Part shown: positions 53,321-63,557 of the stretch, piece after piece | How the letters are laid out: each line of letters opens with the position of its first letter | How positions within the stretch are numbered: the first letter of the stretch is position 1 | DNA from: Acidovorax temperans | GTDB taxonomy: Bacteria; Pseudomonadota; Gammaproteobacteria; Burkholderiales; Burkholderiaceae_C | DNA: 64,000 nucleotides | Assembly (NCBI RefSeq): GCF_006716905.1 | Contig: NZ_VFPV01000002.1 | Location: 248,001 to 312,000, forward strand | Direction: 5' to 3' | The notes under the pieces: model-generated | Databases searched by the model: none | The model's input: only the letters and a program-made list of their open reading frames with translations | Told to the model about the DNA's origin: nothing | Position numbers and translations under genes: made by a program

Positions 53321-53324
53321 TGCT

Positions 53325-53380
53325 GCTATTGATTCAGTAGCTGCTACCGCCCGTAGATCAAACGCTGCGGGCGTTTTTCA
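53325..53380 (+). terminator. terminator overlapping a diverged dispersed repeat
   Basis: CGCCCG (53348-53353) pairs with CGGGCG (53368-53373) followed by TTTTT, after ligC. The upstream TGCTATTGATTCAGTAGCTG and N7 spacing show it is a diverged copy of the dispersed repeat. Confidence 0.6.
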
Positions 53381-53398
53381 TTAGATATCGGAGATGTG

Positions 53399-54421
53399 AT
53401 GCAACAACGTGCTTTGGGCCCTTTCCAGGTCAGCGCCATTGGCCTGGGCTGCATGAACCTCTCGCACGCCTATGGCGCCCCGGTCAGCGCTGAGCAGGGC
53501 GAGCGTGTGCTGCTGGCCGCGCTGGATGCGGGCGTGACCTTGTTCGACACGGCGGCGCTATACGGCTTTGGCGCCAACGAAACCCTGGTGGGCCGGGTGA
53601 TGAAGCCGCACCGCCACCGCTTCACCCTGGCCAGCAAGTGCGGCATGCAGGGCGTGGATGTGAATGGCGACGGCAAGCTGGTGCGCGAGATTGACGGGCG
53701 CCCCGCCACGCTGCGGCAGACCTGCGAAGACAGCCTGCGCCGCCTGCAAACCGATGTGATCGACCTGTACTACCTGCACCGCTGGGACAAGAGCGTGCCG
53801 ATTGAAGACAGCGTGGGCGCGCTGGCCGACCTGGTGCGCGCGGGCAAGATCCGCAGCATTGGCCTGTCGGAAGTGTCGGCCGCCACGCTGCGCCGCGCCC
53901 ATGCCGTGCACCCCATTGCAGCCCTGCAAACCGAGTATTCGCTGTGGACGCGCAACCCCGAGATTGCGGTGCTCGACGCCTGCCGTGAACTGGGCGTGGC
54001 GTTTGTGGCCTTCAGCCCGGTGGGCAGGGGCTTTCTGTGTGGCGACCTCACCGATGTGGGCACGCTGGACGCCAAGGACATCCGCCGTGGCATGCCACGC
54101 TTTGCGCCCGAGGCGTATGCAGCCAACCTGCAATTGCTGGCAGGCTACCGTGTCATCGCGGCCGAAGTGGGCTGCACCCCCGCGCAACTGGCGCTGGCCT
54201 GGTTGCTGCACAAGGGGCAGGACATCATCCCCATCCCGGGCACGACCAGTGTGGAGCATCTGCACGACGACCTGGGGGCTGTGCAGGTGCAGCTCGGCAG
54301 CTCCGTCATCGAGCGGCTGGAAGCGCTGATCAACGAGCGCACTGTGGTGGGCAACCGCTACAACCCGCAGAACGCCAGCGAAGTGGATACCGAGGCCTAC
54401 GCGGAGCGCACAGGCGTCTGA
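53399..54421 (+). CDS. aldo/keto reductase family oxidoreductase
   Basis: A 340-residue NADPH-dependent aldo/keto reductase. The catalytic tetrad can be seen as Asp in LFDTAALYG (with Tyr in the same segment), Lys in LASKCGM and His in DLYYLHRWD. The C-terminal cofactor site has PIPGTTSVEHLHDDLGA. GGAG lies five bases before the ATG at 53399; a GTG at 53396 is also possible. It may deal with an aldehyde linked to aromatic growth, but it follows the terminator-like hairpin and could be expressed apart from the lig genes. Confidence 0.9.
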   Translation: MQQRALGPFQVSAIGLGCMNLSHAYGAPVSAEQGERVLLAALDAGVTLFDTAALYGFGANETLVGRVMKPHRHRFTLASKCGMQGVDVNGDGKLVREIDGRPATLRQTCEDSLRRLQTDVIDLYYLHRWDKSVPIEDSVGALADLVRAGKIRSIGLSEVSAATLRRAHAVHPIAALQTEYSLWTRNPEIAVLDACRELGVAFVAFSPVGRGFLCGDLTDVGTLDAKDIRRGMPRFAPEAYAANLQLLAGYRVIAAEVGCTPAQLALAWLLHKGQDIIPIPGTTSVEHLHDDLGAVQVQLGSSVIERLEALINERTVVGNRYNPQNASEVDTEAYAERTGV

Positions 54422-54668
54422 GACAGCATCCATTGGGTGTTGCCCCTTCGCGGTTGGCCGGGCTTCGCCCCGCCCATCGCATGGGTGAAAAGACCGAGGC
54501 CAGCGCCGCCTGTGCCTTGGGTTGTGGGATATGTCCTACAAACATTTGCAAGCACTGCGGATGGTGTTGTGCGCGATGCGCGGGCATGCTGAAAGGCTGC
54601 CTGCCCTGGTGCTCCCCGTGGTTCCTGGGCGTGGTCTTTGCCAACGCTACACACAAGGAGAACCCTGC

Positions 54669-55787
54669 ATGCCACCATCCGCCTTTCTTTCCTGGGTTCA
54701 GGAGACCACTTTTGCGGGCGTGCCGCTGTGGAGCTTGCTGATCGCCGTGCTGGCGGGGGTGGCCACCTATCTGGGCATATTGCTGGCGCTGAGCCTGTTG
54801 ACCGGCCGTGCCCGTGCGTGGGCCAGCCAGTCGCACAGCGGGGTGGCCCGTGCGATGGTGGATGTGCTGGAAGGCACCAGCCGCTTCCTGATGCTGGTGG
54901 CGGCGCTGCTGGTGGGCGCCAGTTTTCTCGATCTGCCCGGGCGCTGGGAAAACCGGCTGAGCCAGCTGTGGTTTGTGGCCGTGGCGCTGCAGATGGGCTT
55001 GTGGGGCATGCGCGCCATCGGCATCGGGGTGCGGCACTACCTTGCGCAGCACGCTTCTTCGGGCATGACGCAGGTGAGTGCCTCTGCCACGCTCATGTCG
55101 TGGGGGCTGCGCACCTTGCTGTGGAGCGTGGTGCTGCTGGCCATCCTGTCGAACCTGGGGGTGAACATCACGGCCTTCATTGCCAGCCTGGGGGTGGGCG
55201 GCATTGCGGTGGCCCTGGCGGTGCAGAACATCCTGGGGGATTTGTTTGCATCGCTGTCCATCGCGGTGGACAAGCCGTTCCAGGTGGGCGACTTTGTGGT
55301 GGTGGGCAACGTGGCGGGCACGGTGCAGATGATTGGCCTCAAGACCACCCGCATCCGCAGCCTGCAGGGCGAGGAAGTGGTGATGTCCAACACCGACCTG
55401 CTCAAGCAGACCATCAGCAACTACCGCCCCATGCAGCGCCGCCGCATCGTGTTCGGTTTTGGCGTGCCGTACGACACCCCCATCGAACAGGTCGAGGCCA
55501 TCCCAGGCGTGGTGCAGCGGCTGGTAGAAGCCCAGCCGCAGCTGGAGTTCGACCGGGCGCACTTCAAGGCCTTTGGGCAAAGCGCGCTGGAGTTTGAGGT
55601 GGTCTACATCGTGAAGGACCCGGGCTTCAATCTGTATATGGACCTGCAGCAGACCCTGAACCTAGGCTTGATGCGGGAGCTGGCCGCCATGGGCGTGAAA
55701 TTTGCCCTGCCCGCCCGCACCGTGCATGTAGCCCAGATGCCTGCCGAGCCTCCCCACCCCCTGCCCGTGGCCCCTTTGCAGGCCTGA
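54669..55787 (+). CDS. mechanosensitive ion channel (MscS family)
   Basis: A 372-residue inner-membrane channel. The first half has about four membrane helices (for example VPLWSLLIAVLAGVATYLGI, LMLVAALLVGASFL, LWFVAVALQMGLW), then the pore helix with glycine/alanine packing (ITAFIASLGVGGIAVALAVQ), then NILGDLFASLSIAVDKPFQVGDFV, the beta domain and an alpha-beta C-terminal end. Such channels release solutes under osmotic downshock. ATG 54669 has AAGGAG just upstream (ACACAAGGAGAACCCTGC). It is convergent with the BrkB gene. Confidence 0.92.
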   Translation: MPPSAFLSWVQETTFAGVPLWSLLIAVLAGVATYLGILLALSLLTGRARAWASQSHSGVARAMVDVLEGTSRFLMLVAALLVGASFLDLPGRWENRLSQLWFVAVALQMGLWGMRAIGIGVRHYLAQHASSGMTQVSASATLMSWGLRTLLWSVVLLAILSNLGVNITAFIASLGVGGIAVALAVQNILGDLFASLSIAVDKPFQVGDFVVVGNVAGTVQMIGLKTTRIRSLQGEEVVMSNTDLLKQTISNYRPMQRRRIVFGFGVPYDTPIEQVEAIPGVVQRLVEAQPQLEFDRAHFKAFGQSALEFEVVYIVKDPGFNLYMDLQQTLNLGLMRELAAMGVKFALPARTVHVAQMPAEPPHPLPVAPLQA

Positions 55788-55800
55788 TGGGTTGATGTTG

Positions 55801-56913
55801 CTAAGGGCGTGGCGTGCGGCGCGTTTTGCGGCGATGCCAATGCCAGCGCACCTGCTGTGCCAGTACCAGCGCTGCCAGCGCCCACAATTGCGCACGCTGC
55901 TGGCCGGTGCGCTGCTCCAACATTTGCACTTGCGCCTGCAGCACGTCGCTGTGCGCTGCGGGCGAGGCAGTGCCCGCAGGTGTGGCGGGCAGCATGTCGG
56001 CGGTGATGTCTGAGCCTGCTGCCGCCACCAAAGCGCCGGTCTGCGTGGCGGCCACCGCACGCTTGCCCACTGCGCTGCCGCGCTCGTCGGCATACACCTT
56101 GGTGAACTCGGCCCCCAGCAAAAAGATCTGTGCGGCGTAGTACACCCAGGCCAGTACCACCACCAGCGAACCGGCTGCTGCATAGGTTTCGTTCACGCCG
56201 CTCTTGCCCAGGTAGTAGCCGATGGCGAATTTGCCCAGCTCGAACAGGACAGCCGTCACGGCAGCGCCCACCCACACGTCATGCCACTGCAGTGGCACCG
56301 AGGGCATGAACTTGAAAATCATCGCGAACAGCACGGTGGTGGCGCCCACCGCAATCAGCGTGTTCAGGGCTTGCAGCGTCACCTCCCAGGCCGGCCACAG
56401 GCCGCTAGCCCAGCCGCCCAGGGCCGCCACCCCTGCGCTGATGACCAGGGACACGATGAGCAGAAAGGCCAGCCCCAGAATCAGCCCGAACGACAGCACC
56501 CGCGCGCGCAGCACGGCCCACAGCCCCGAAGGCTTGGCCCGCTGCGGCACATGCCAGATGCGGTCGAGCGCGCTTTGCAATTCGGCAAACACGGTGGTGG
56601 CCCCCACCAGCAGCACCACGCCACTGATCAGACCCGCCACCAGGCCGCGCGTGGGCTCGCTGGCAGCCCGCACCAGCGCTTGCACGGCCACGGCAGCGTC
56701 CTGGCCGATGAGCCCTTGCAATTGCCCCACGATTTCGCCCTGGACCGCCTCGCGCCCAAACAGCGCGCCTGCCACGGCAATCACGATCACCAGCAGGGGT
56801 GCGATGGAAAACACGGTGTAGTACGCAATCGCCGCGCCCATGCTCGGGGCAAAGTCATCCATCCAGGCCATGACGGCTTTGCGGGCCAGGCGATAAAGGC
56901 GTTGTAGGTTCAT
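55801..56913 (-). CDS. YihY/virulence factor BrkB family membrane protein
   Basis: A 370-residue inner-membrane protein with about six hydrophobic helices, matching the YihY/BrkB family. Characteristic parts are DDFAPSMGAAIAYYTVFSIAPLLVIVIAVAGALFG (split over residues 20-54), SALDRIWHVPQR and YAAAGSLVVVLAWVYYAAQIFLLGAEFTKVY. After the membrane part there is a soluble tail (LQAQVQMLEQRTGQQRAQL, a short coiled coil) and a basic end. ATG 56913 opens into the first helices. Function in the family is not settled. Confidence 0.9.
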   Translation of the reverse strand: MNLQRLYRLARKAVMAWMDDFAPSMGAAIAYYTVFSIAPLLVIVIAVAGALFGREAVQGEIVGQLQGLIGQDAAVAVQALVRAASEPTRGLVAGLISGVVLLVGATTVFAELQSALDRIWHVPQRAKPSGLWAVLRARVLSFGLILGLAFLLIVSLVISAGVAALGGWASGLWPAWEVTLQALNTLIAVGATTVLFAMIFKFMPSVPLQWHDVWVGAAVTAVLFELGKFAIGYYLGKSGVNETYAAAGSLVVVLAWVYYAAQIFLLGAEFTKVYADERGSAVGKRAVAATQTGALVAAAGSDITADMLPATPAGTASPAAHSDVLQAQVQMLEQRTGQQRAQLWALAALVLAQQVRWHWHRRKTRRTPRP

Positions 56914-57038
56914 GGGCGACAAGAGAACAGAACTGACCCTATGCTGCCGTTGAACACACCTTGCGGCTGTAGGCGCGCGCACCGATGCTGCGTAGGCGGG
57001 CTGCGTGATGCATTCCTGCCAAGGTGACCTACCAAAGA

Positions 57039-57066
57039 GAAACGCGCCCCTCGGGGCGCGTTTCGC
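57039..57066. terminator. rho-independent terminator of gap
   Basis: A perfect 12-base stem (GAAACGCGCCCC with GGGGCGCGTTTC, loop TC) lies 20 bases after the gap stop. Confidence 0.85.
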
Positions 57067-57084
57067 AGGCAGCTTGGGGGTGCC

Positions 57085-58131
<1,047 letters not shown>

Positions 58132-58941
58132 TCAGGCATTTGCAGGTGGGGCGCTCTTTTTCTTGCGTGCGCTGGTGGTCAAAGGCGTTTTTCTGGGCTT
58201 CGCTTGGGCGCTATTGAACTCGACGACCTTGTCCCATGAAATCACTCCGCTGGGTTGCACATATTCCAGCATGAATTCACGTAGGAGTTGCTGGTGCTTG
58301 GTGGCGAAGGCTTGTTGGTAAGCGGGGCCGTGCTGGCCTGCGAACTGCTCCATTGCATGGGAGATGCGCAGGTAAAAATCCCGCTCGCCAGACAGCAGCT
58401 CCCAAAACACCTGGCCTGCTAATTTTTCTACCGGTGTTGCCTTGCGCTCGGTTTTGCGGCCATAGCCATAACCGATGATGGGGCGGAACCCTTTGTTCAG
58501 CTTTTTAAGCCGGGCTTGCAGGGCTTGAAATTCGCTCCCTTGCCCCTTCGCGCTTTGGGAGTTGAAGATGTTTTTGCTGGACTTGACGGAAATGGCCAAA
58601 TAACTATTGGCCGTCTCGATCGCGATGTCCTGTCCCGCACCTGCGCCTACGGTCACGTTCCGCAACTCGCCATCGGACGCTGTGCCATGTGTAGCTGCAA
58701 AAATGGCCAGCGGCTCGATGAAGTCGTTACCAAAAATGGTTTCATCCGAGCTGGACACAAAAGCGATCATGAGCTGTTGTATGAACTCCAGAGAGTCTGC
58801 AATGCCTAACGCCCTGTAGAGGTATGGGTTCTTGCTTAACAGCCTGCCTAGGCTGAGTTTGTCTAGGGCTGCAAAACGCTTGGCATAAAGAATACCAAGC
58901 AGCCTGCCCACTTCTGCATGGAGTTGTGCGTCAGGAATCAT
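58132..58941 (-). CDS. type II restriction endonuclease, PmeII-like family (probable)
   Basis: A 269-residue protein encoded directly after a cytosine methyltransferase. It matches, by memory, restriction enzymes annotated as the PmeII family: KNPYLYRALGIADSLEFIQQL, SSSDETIFGNDFIEPLAIF and GAGAGQDIAIETANSYLAISVKSSKN. The last stretch, with Asp-Ile-Ala-Ile-Glu and a Val-Lys-Ser, could be a PD-(D/E)XK site. It overlaps the methyltransferase stop by 11 bases, as in compact RM pairs. The recognition site is unknown. Base use is less GC-rich than that of gap and tkt, suggesting arrival by transfer. Confidence 0.75.
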   Translation of the reverse strand: MIPDAQLHAEVGRLLGILYAKRFAALDKLSLGRLLSKNPYLYRALGIADSLEFIQQLMIAFVSSSDETIFGNDFIEPLAIFAATHGTASDGELRNVTVGAGAGQDIAIETANSYLAISVKSSKNIFNSQSAKGQGSEFQALQARLKKLNKGFRPIIGYGYGRKTERKATPVEKLAGQVFWELLSGERDFYLRISHAMEQFAGQHGPAYQQAFATKHQQLLREFMLEYVQPSGVISWDKVVEFNSAQAKPRKTPLTTSARKKKSAPPANA

Positions 58942-60130
58942 CGCCCCAGTCTTCCTCTGGTTGATCCAGCTTTCTATGCACCGATGTTCCACGCATGCGT
59001 TTGGCATTGACCTTGGCATTCCCTTGCGCCACCGACACCAGCATTTGTCCAAGGGCGCAGCCCAAGGGCGTGGGGACGGCATTCCCAATTTGGCGGTAGC
59101 AATCAGCAGTCTTGCCTTCAAACTTCCAGTGATCAGGAAACTTCTGAATGCGTGCGTATTCGCGGACGGACAGCGGCCGCAACTCCGTGGGGTGGCACAG
59201 CATGGTCGCTTTCTGGATGGGACTGGTCACCAGGGTGGGCGACGGTTCAGCGCGGTTGAGTCGCCGATAAAACCCCACCTTGCCACCGCCGGACTCAAAC
59301 GCGCCACCCATGGCTTCCTGCACCACGTGGGCGGGAAGATGCTTCCAGTTGCAGCCCTCGCCCAGCATGGCCAAGTAGCGTTGCACGGCTGGAGAGAACT
59401 GCGCATATGGGCCAATCTCCTGCAAGTCGTGGATGGCGCTGCCTAGGGTTTGCCAGCGCATGGCCGGGTTCTGGTGGCGTTGAAAGTGGGTGGGTGCCGG
59501 TAAAAAAATATCCTCCCCGTCGCGGCTGCCCACAATCACCAGCCGCTCCCGAAACTGCGGGGTGCCGTAGTGCACGGCATCCAAAATGCCGTGCACGGTG
59601 TGGTACCCGATGGCTTTGAAGGACTCCAAGATGGTGTCCAGCACAGGCTTGGATTGCTTGTCTGCGGGGTCGCAGGGCATGGACGCCAGTCCTTTGACGT
59701 TCTCCATGATGAAGAATCGCGGGCGCAGGGCAGAAACGACCTTGATGAACTCTTGGTATAGCTGGCCGCGTGCGTCCTCCACCCCCTTGCGTTTGCCTGC
59801 CGTGGAGAAGGGTTGGCAAGGGGGGCCGCCCACCACGGCAAACAGTGCTTCGCGTGTGACACCACTGGCCTGCAGAAAGAACTCGCAGCTAGGATCGCTT
59901 TCAATCAGATCGCGTATGTCTCCATCAATGGCCAGATGGGAGTTGCGCCGCATGGTTTCGATGCACCACTTGTCCATATCCTGCGAGACGGCTACGCGTA
60001 AGCCTGCCTCATTCAGCCCCAAATCCAGGCCCATAGCACCCGAGAACAGCGATACAACAGGATAGGGATGGCGTGCGTTTTCCAAGCGCGTGGCACTGTC
60101 CGCGTCAAAAAATGGAAGTCGGCTGTTCAT
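58931..60130 (-). CDS. DNA (cytosine-5-)-methyltransferase
   Basis: A 399-residue m5C methyltransferase. Motif I is PVVSLFSGAMGLDLGL (about 24-39), motif IV with the catalytic Cys is VVGGPPCQPFSTAGKRKG (near 98), motif VI is FIMENVKGL, motif VIII is QFRERLVIVGSRDG, and motifs IX-X are RPLSVREYARIQKFPDHW and YRQIGNAVPTPLG. The target-recognition region lies around 265-325. It is followed by a probable cognate restriction enzyme. The gene pair lies between tkt (24 bases upstream) and gap. The target sequence is unknown. Confidence 0.93.
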   Translation of the reverse strand: MNSRLPFFDADSATRLENARHPYPVVSLFSGAMGLDLGLNEAGLRVAVSQDMDKWCIETMRRNSHLAIDGDIRDLIESDPSCEFFLQASGVTREALFAVVGGPPCQPFSTAGKRKGVEDARGQLYQEFIKVVSALRPRFFIMENVKGLASMPCDPADKQSKPVLDTILESFKAIGYHTVHGILDAVHYGTPQFRERLVIVGSRDGEDIFLPAPTHFQRHQNPAMRWQTLGSAIHDLQEIGPYAQFSPAVQRYLAMLGEGCNWKHLPAHVVQEAMGGAFESGGGKVGFYRRLNRAEPSPTLVTSPIQKATMLCHPTELRPLSVREYARIQKFPDHWKFEGKTADCYRQIGNAVPTPLGCALGQMLVSVAQGNAKVNAKRMRGTSVHRKLDQPEEDWGDDS

Positions 60131-60154
60131 GTGCAGGCTCTGAGTGTTCTGCGA

Positions 60155-62212
60155 TCACCGCTGGCGCTGGAGCACCGCCCGTACCGTGTCGGCCACGTTT
60201 TCTTCGGTGAAGCCGAAGTGCTTGAACAGCACGGGCGCAGGGGCCGATTCACCGTAGGTGTCGATGCCCACCACGGCGGCGCAGCCGTATTTCCACCAGC
60301 CGTCGGTCACGCCCATTTCCACGGCCACGCGGGGCACGCCAGCGGGCAGCACGCTGCTTTTGTACTTGGCGTCTTCGCGGTCAAACGTGGTGGTGCTGGG
60401 CATGGAGACCACGCGCACGGCGATCTTCTTGTCGGCCAGCAGGCGCTGCGCCTTCAGGGCCAGCTGCACTTCAGAGCCGGTGGCAATGATCACGGCCTGG
60501 GGCTTCTTCTTGATGCCCACGTCAGCGGGTTCGGAGAGCACATACGCGCCACGGCTGATGTCGCCCAGCACGCGCTTGGGCGCTGCGGCCGAGAGGTGTT
60601 GCAGGTTCTGGCGCGACAGGGCCAGCGCGGTGGGCTTGGTGCGGTTGGAAAGGGCCACGCTCCAGGCCACGGCGGTTTCCACCGTGTCGGCAGGGCGCCA
60701 CACGTCCAGGTTGGGGATCAGGCGCAGGCTGGCCACGTGCTCGATGGACTGGTGCGTGGGGCCGTCTTCACCCAGGCCGATGGAGTCGTGCGTGAACACA
60801 TGGATCACGCGCTGCTTCATCAGCGCGGCCATGCGGATGGCGTTGCGGCTGTAGTCGCTGAAGGTCAGGAACGTGCCGCCGTAGGGGATGAAGCCACCGT
60901 GCAGGGCCACGCCGTTCATGATGGCGGCCATGCCGAACTCGCGCACGCCGTAGTTGATGTGGCGGCCGCCAACACCAGCTTCGTTCTTGACCACGGCGCC
61001 CGCTGCGTCAAAGCGCAGGTTGGGCGTGCTCTTGGTGTTGGTGAGGTTGGAGCCGGTCAGGTCGGCGCTGCCGCCCAGCAGCTCGGGCAGGGCGGCGGTG
61101 AAGGCTTCCAGCGCCAGTTGGCTGGCCTTGCGGCTGGCCACGGTCTCGCCCTTGGTATGCGCGGCCACCACAGTGTCCACGGCCACTTGGGCAAACTGGG
61201 CAGGCAGGTCGCCCTTCATGCGGCGGGTGAATTCGGCAGCCAACTCGGGGAAAGCCTTGCTGTAGGCAGCAAAGCGGTCGTTCCAGGCGGCTTCGGCCTT
61301 CTGGCCGCTGGCCTTGGCGTCCCAGCCGGCGTACACGTCTTCAGGAATCACGAAGGGCTCTGCGGTCCAGCCCAGGGTTTCGCGGGTCAGCTTGATTTCT
61401 TCGGCACCCAGGGGCTCGCCGTGGGCCTTGGAGGTGTTGGCACGGTTGGGGCTGCCCTTGCCGATGTGGGTCTTGCAGATGATGAGCGAGGGGCGCTCGG
61501 TCTGCTTCTTGGCTTCGGCAATGGCGTCTGCCACCTTGTCGGCGTCGTGGCCGTCAATGGGGCCAATCACGTTCCAGCCGGCAGACACAAAGCGCAGGGC
61601 GGTGTTGTCGGCAAACCAGGGGGCCACCTGGCCGTCGATGGAGATGCCGTTGTCGTCGTACAGGGCGATCAGCTTGTTCAGCTTCCAGGCGCCTGCCAGC
61701 GAAATCGCTTCCTGGCTGATGCCTTCCATCAGGCAGCCGTCGCCCAGGAAGGCGTAGGTGTTGTGGTCAACGATGGCATGGCCGTCGCGGTTGAACTCGG
61801 CAGCCAGCAGCTTTTCGGCCAGCGCAAAGCCCACGGCGTTGGTGATGCCCTGGCCCAGCGGGCCGGTGGTGGTTTCCACGCCGGGGGTCACGCCCACCTC
61901 GGGGTGGCCTGCGGTCTTGCTGTGCAGCTGGCGGAAGTTCTTCAGCTCGCTCATGGGCAGGTCGTAGCCCGTGAGGTGCAGCAGCGAGTAGATCAGCATC
62001 GAGCCGTGGCCGTTGCTCAGCACGAAACGGTCGCGGTCAAACCACTGGGGGTTGGTGGGGTTGTGCTTGAGGTGGCGAGCCCACAGGCCCACGGCCATGT
62101 CGGCCATGCCCATGGGCGCGCCGGGGTGGCCGGAGTTGGCTTGTTGAACGGCGTCCATGGCCAATGCGCGGATCGCATTGGCCATTTGTTGGGATTGCTG
62201 GGTGTTGGCCAT
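60155..62212 (-). CDS. tkt: transketolase
   Basis: A 685-residue thiamine diphosphate enzyme that moves two-carbon units in the pentose phosphate pathway. The start is [20 protein letters not shown] and visible active-site parts are [17 protein letters not shown], the thiamine motif [14 protein letters not shown] ... [24 protein letters not shown] and the C-terminal [19 protein letters not shown] 62212 gives the conserved beginning; the frame goes on upstream only as a shadow. It is followed by the RM pair with only 24 bases between, so the RM genes may be read from the tkt promoter. Confidence 0.97.
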   Translation of the reverse strand: MANTQQSQQMANAIRALAMDAVQQANSGHPGAPMGMADMAVGLWARHLKHNPTNPQWFDRDRFVLSNGHGSMLIYSLLHLTGYDLPMSELKNFRQLHSKTAGHPEVGVTPGVETTTGPLGQGITNAVGFALAEKLLAAEFNRDGHAIVDHNTYAFLGDGCLMEGISQEAISLAGAWKLNKLIALYDDNGISIDGQVAPWFADNTALRFVSAGWNVIGPIDGHDADKVADAIAEAKKQTERPSLIICKTHIGKGSPNRANTSKAHGEPLGAEEIKLTRETLGWTAEPFVIPEDVYAGWDAKASGQKAEAAWNDRFAAYSKAFPELAAEFTRRMKGDLPAQFAQVAVDTVVAAHTKGETVASRKASQLALEAFTAALPELLGGSADLTGSNLTNTKSTPNLRFDAAGAVVKNEAGVGGRHINYGVREFGMAAIMNGVALHGGFIPYGGTFLTFSDYSRNAIRMAALMKQRVIHVFTHDSIGLGEDGPTHQSIEHVASLRLIPNLDVWRPADTVETAVAWSVALSNRTKPTALALSRQNLQHLSAAAPKRVLGDISRGAYVLSEPADVGIKKKPQAVIIATGSEVQLALKAQRLLADKKIAVRVVSMPSTTTFDREDAKYKSSVLPAGVPRVAVEMGVTDGWWKYGCAAVVGIDTYGESAPAPVLFKHFGFTEENVADTVRAVLQRQR

Positions 62213-62343
62213 GGGTTGTGGGGGTGCTGGTGGGTGGGGATCAGGGAAACCGCTTATTTTACCGGGGCCGCAGTGGGCACTTCGCCCGGCACGCGGCGGC
62301 AGCATGGCAGGCCCCAGCGGGTGATGCACTACATTGCATGCCC

Positions 62344-62745
62344 ATGCATGGATTGCACCTCACTGCCGACCTCCACGGATGCCGCTGCGCGCCGCATTGG
62401 CTCACCGATGCCGATGCCTTGGGCCGCGCCTGCCTGGATGCCGTGGCCGCCAGTGGCCTGCAGGCGGTGGGGCAGGTTTTTCACACCTTTCCTGCCACGG
62501 CCCACGGGCCCGGCGGCGTGACGGCCACGGTGCTGCTGGCCGAGTCGCACCTGTGCGTGCACACCTGGCCCGAGCAGGCCGCCGTCACGCTGGATGTGTA
62601 TGTGTGCAACTTTGGCGCCGACCACAGCGCCAAAGCCCATGCCCTGATGAATGCCCTGCTGGCGCTGCTGGAGGCCACCACCGTGCAGCGCCACGCTTTG
62701 CAACGGGGCGAACTGCGCCCGGTGCCCGAAAGCCTTGTTCCATGA
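62344..62745 (+). CDS. speD: S-adenosylmethionine decarboxylase proenzyme
   Basis: A 133-residue proenzyme of polyamine synthesis that self-cleaves to form a pyruvoyl group. The cleavage site is the Glu-Ser of [15 protein letters not shown] (Ser at about residue 66), and Cys in VYVCNFG completes the active site. The start [14 protein letters not shown] is the conserved beginning. Either ATG 62338 or 62344 can be used, with no clear ribosome binding site. The stop overlaps the start of the MurU-like gene (ATGA). A flavin amine-oxidase-like gene is at the other end of this window but there is no link. Confidence 0.92.
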   Translation: MHGLHLTADLHGCRCAPHWLTDADALGRACLDAVAASGLQAVGQVFHTFPATAHGPGGVTATVLLAESHLCVHTWPEQAAVTLDVYVCNFGADHSAKAHALMNALLALLEATTVQRHALQRGELRPVPESLVP

Positions 62746-63515
62746 GTTCGACCCTTACCGCAGCCCCTGTTCACCAGGTGCCCGCCATGCTGCTGGCCGC
62801 TGGCCGTGGGGAGCGCATGCGCCCCCTGACCGACACCTGCCCCAAGCCGCTGCTGGAGGTGCAGGGCCTGCCGCTGCTGCAGTGGCATTTGCAGGCGCTG
62901 GCGCAGGCGGGGGTGGACCGGGCGGTGATCAACACAGCCTGGCTGGGGGAGCAGATCAGCGAGCGGTTTTCAAGCCATTTTGGCCTGCAGGGCGCACCAG
63001 ATAAGCGCCACCAGCTATCGATTTCATACTCGCACGAGGGCGTGGACTTTGGCGGGGCGCTGGAAACCGCAGGCGGCATTGCCCGCGCGCTGCCGCAGTT
63101 GGGGCCGGTGTTCTGGCTGGCCGCAGGCGATGTGTTTGCGCCCGATTTCGTGTTCGATGCGCAGGCCGTGCAGGCCTTCGAGGCCAGCGGCCACCTCGCC
63201 CACCTGTGGCTGGTGCCCAACCCCGCCCACAACCCGCGCGGTGACTTTGGGCTCTCTGCCACCGGCCTGGCGCTGAACCTGCCGGCCGACGACCCCGCGC
63301 CGCGCTACACCTACAGCACCATCGCGCTGTTGCGCGCCGAGTTGTTGGCTGCCCCCTGGTGCGATATCCCGCCGGGCAACCCGGCAGGCATGGCCGTCCC
63401 GCTGGCCCCCTTGCTGCGCCGCGCCATGGACCAGGGGCGCGTGGGGGCTTCCATTTACACCGGGCGATGGACGGATGTGGGCACGCCCGAGCGCCTGGCC
63501 GAACTCAACCGCTGA
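62742..63515 (+). CDS. sugar-phosphate nucleotidyltransferase, MurU-like
   Basis: A 257-residue nucleotidyltransferase. The signature is AMLLAAGRGERMRPLTDTCPKPLLEVQGLPLLQWH (about residues 15-49 in pieces), then VINTAWLGEQI and LAAGDVF near 125. It matches N-acetylmuramate 1-phosphate uridylyltransferase (MurU) of peptidoglycan recycling, though related enzymes exist. Residues about 80-93 (GLQGAPDKRHQLS) are the in-frame translation of a dispersed repeat copy (62979-63027). It overlaps speD by four bases. Cytoplasmic. Confidence 0.85.
   Translation: MSSTLTAAPVHQVPAMLLAAGRGERMRPLTDTCPKPLLEVQGLPLLQWHLQALAQAGVDRAVINTAWLGEQISERFSSHFGLQGAPDKRHQLSISYSHEGVDFGGALETAGGIARALPQLGPVFWLAAGDVFAPDFVFDAQAVQAFEASGHLAHLWLVPNPAHNPRGDFGLSATGLALNLPADDPAPRYTYSTIALLRAELLAAPWCDIPPGNPAGMAVPLAPLLRRAMDQGRVGASIYTGRWTDVGTPERLAELNR
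62979..63027 (-). repeat. dispersed palindromic repeat inside a CDS
   Basis: TTGGCCTGCAGGGCGC-N7-AAGCGCCACCAGCTATCGA, read in frame by the MurU-like gene and very like the second in-frame copy near 1180-1238. Confidence 0.7.
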
Positions 63516-63557
63516 ACGGGCACGCTGCCGGCGCCCGGCGTTGCCAACCGTGTAGGG

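Noticed and set aside
54422..54668. A possible small gene before the MscS gene
   Set aside because: The open frame is only the upstream extension of mscS; AAGGAG directly before 54669 fixes the start there.
60068..62521. A long plus-strand open frame opposite transketolase
   Set aside because: Same reason: repetitive Gly/His/Val composition, no start signal, and transketolase motifs on the other strand.
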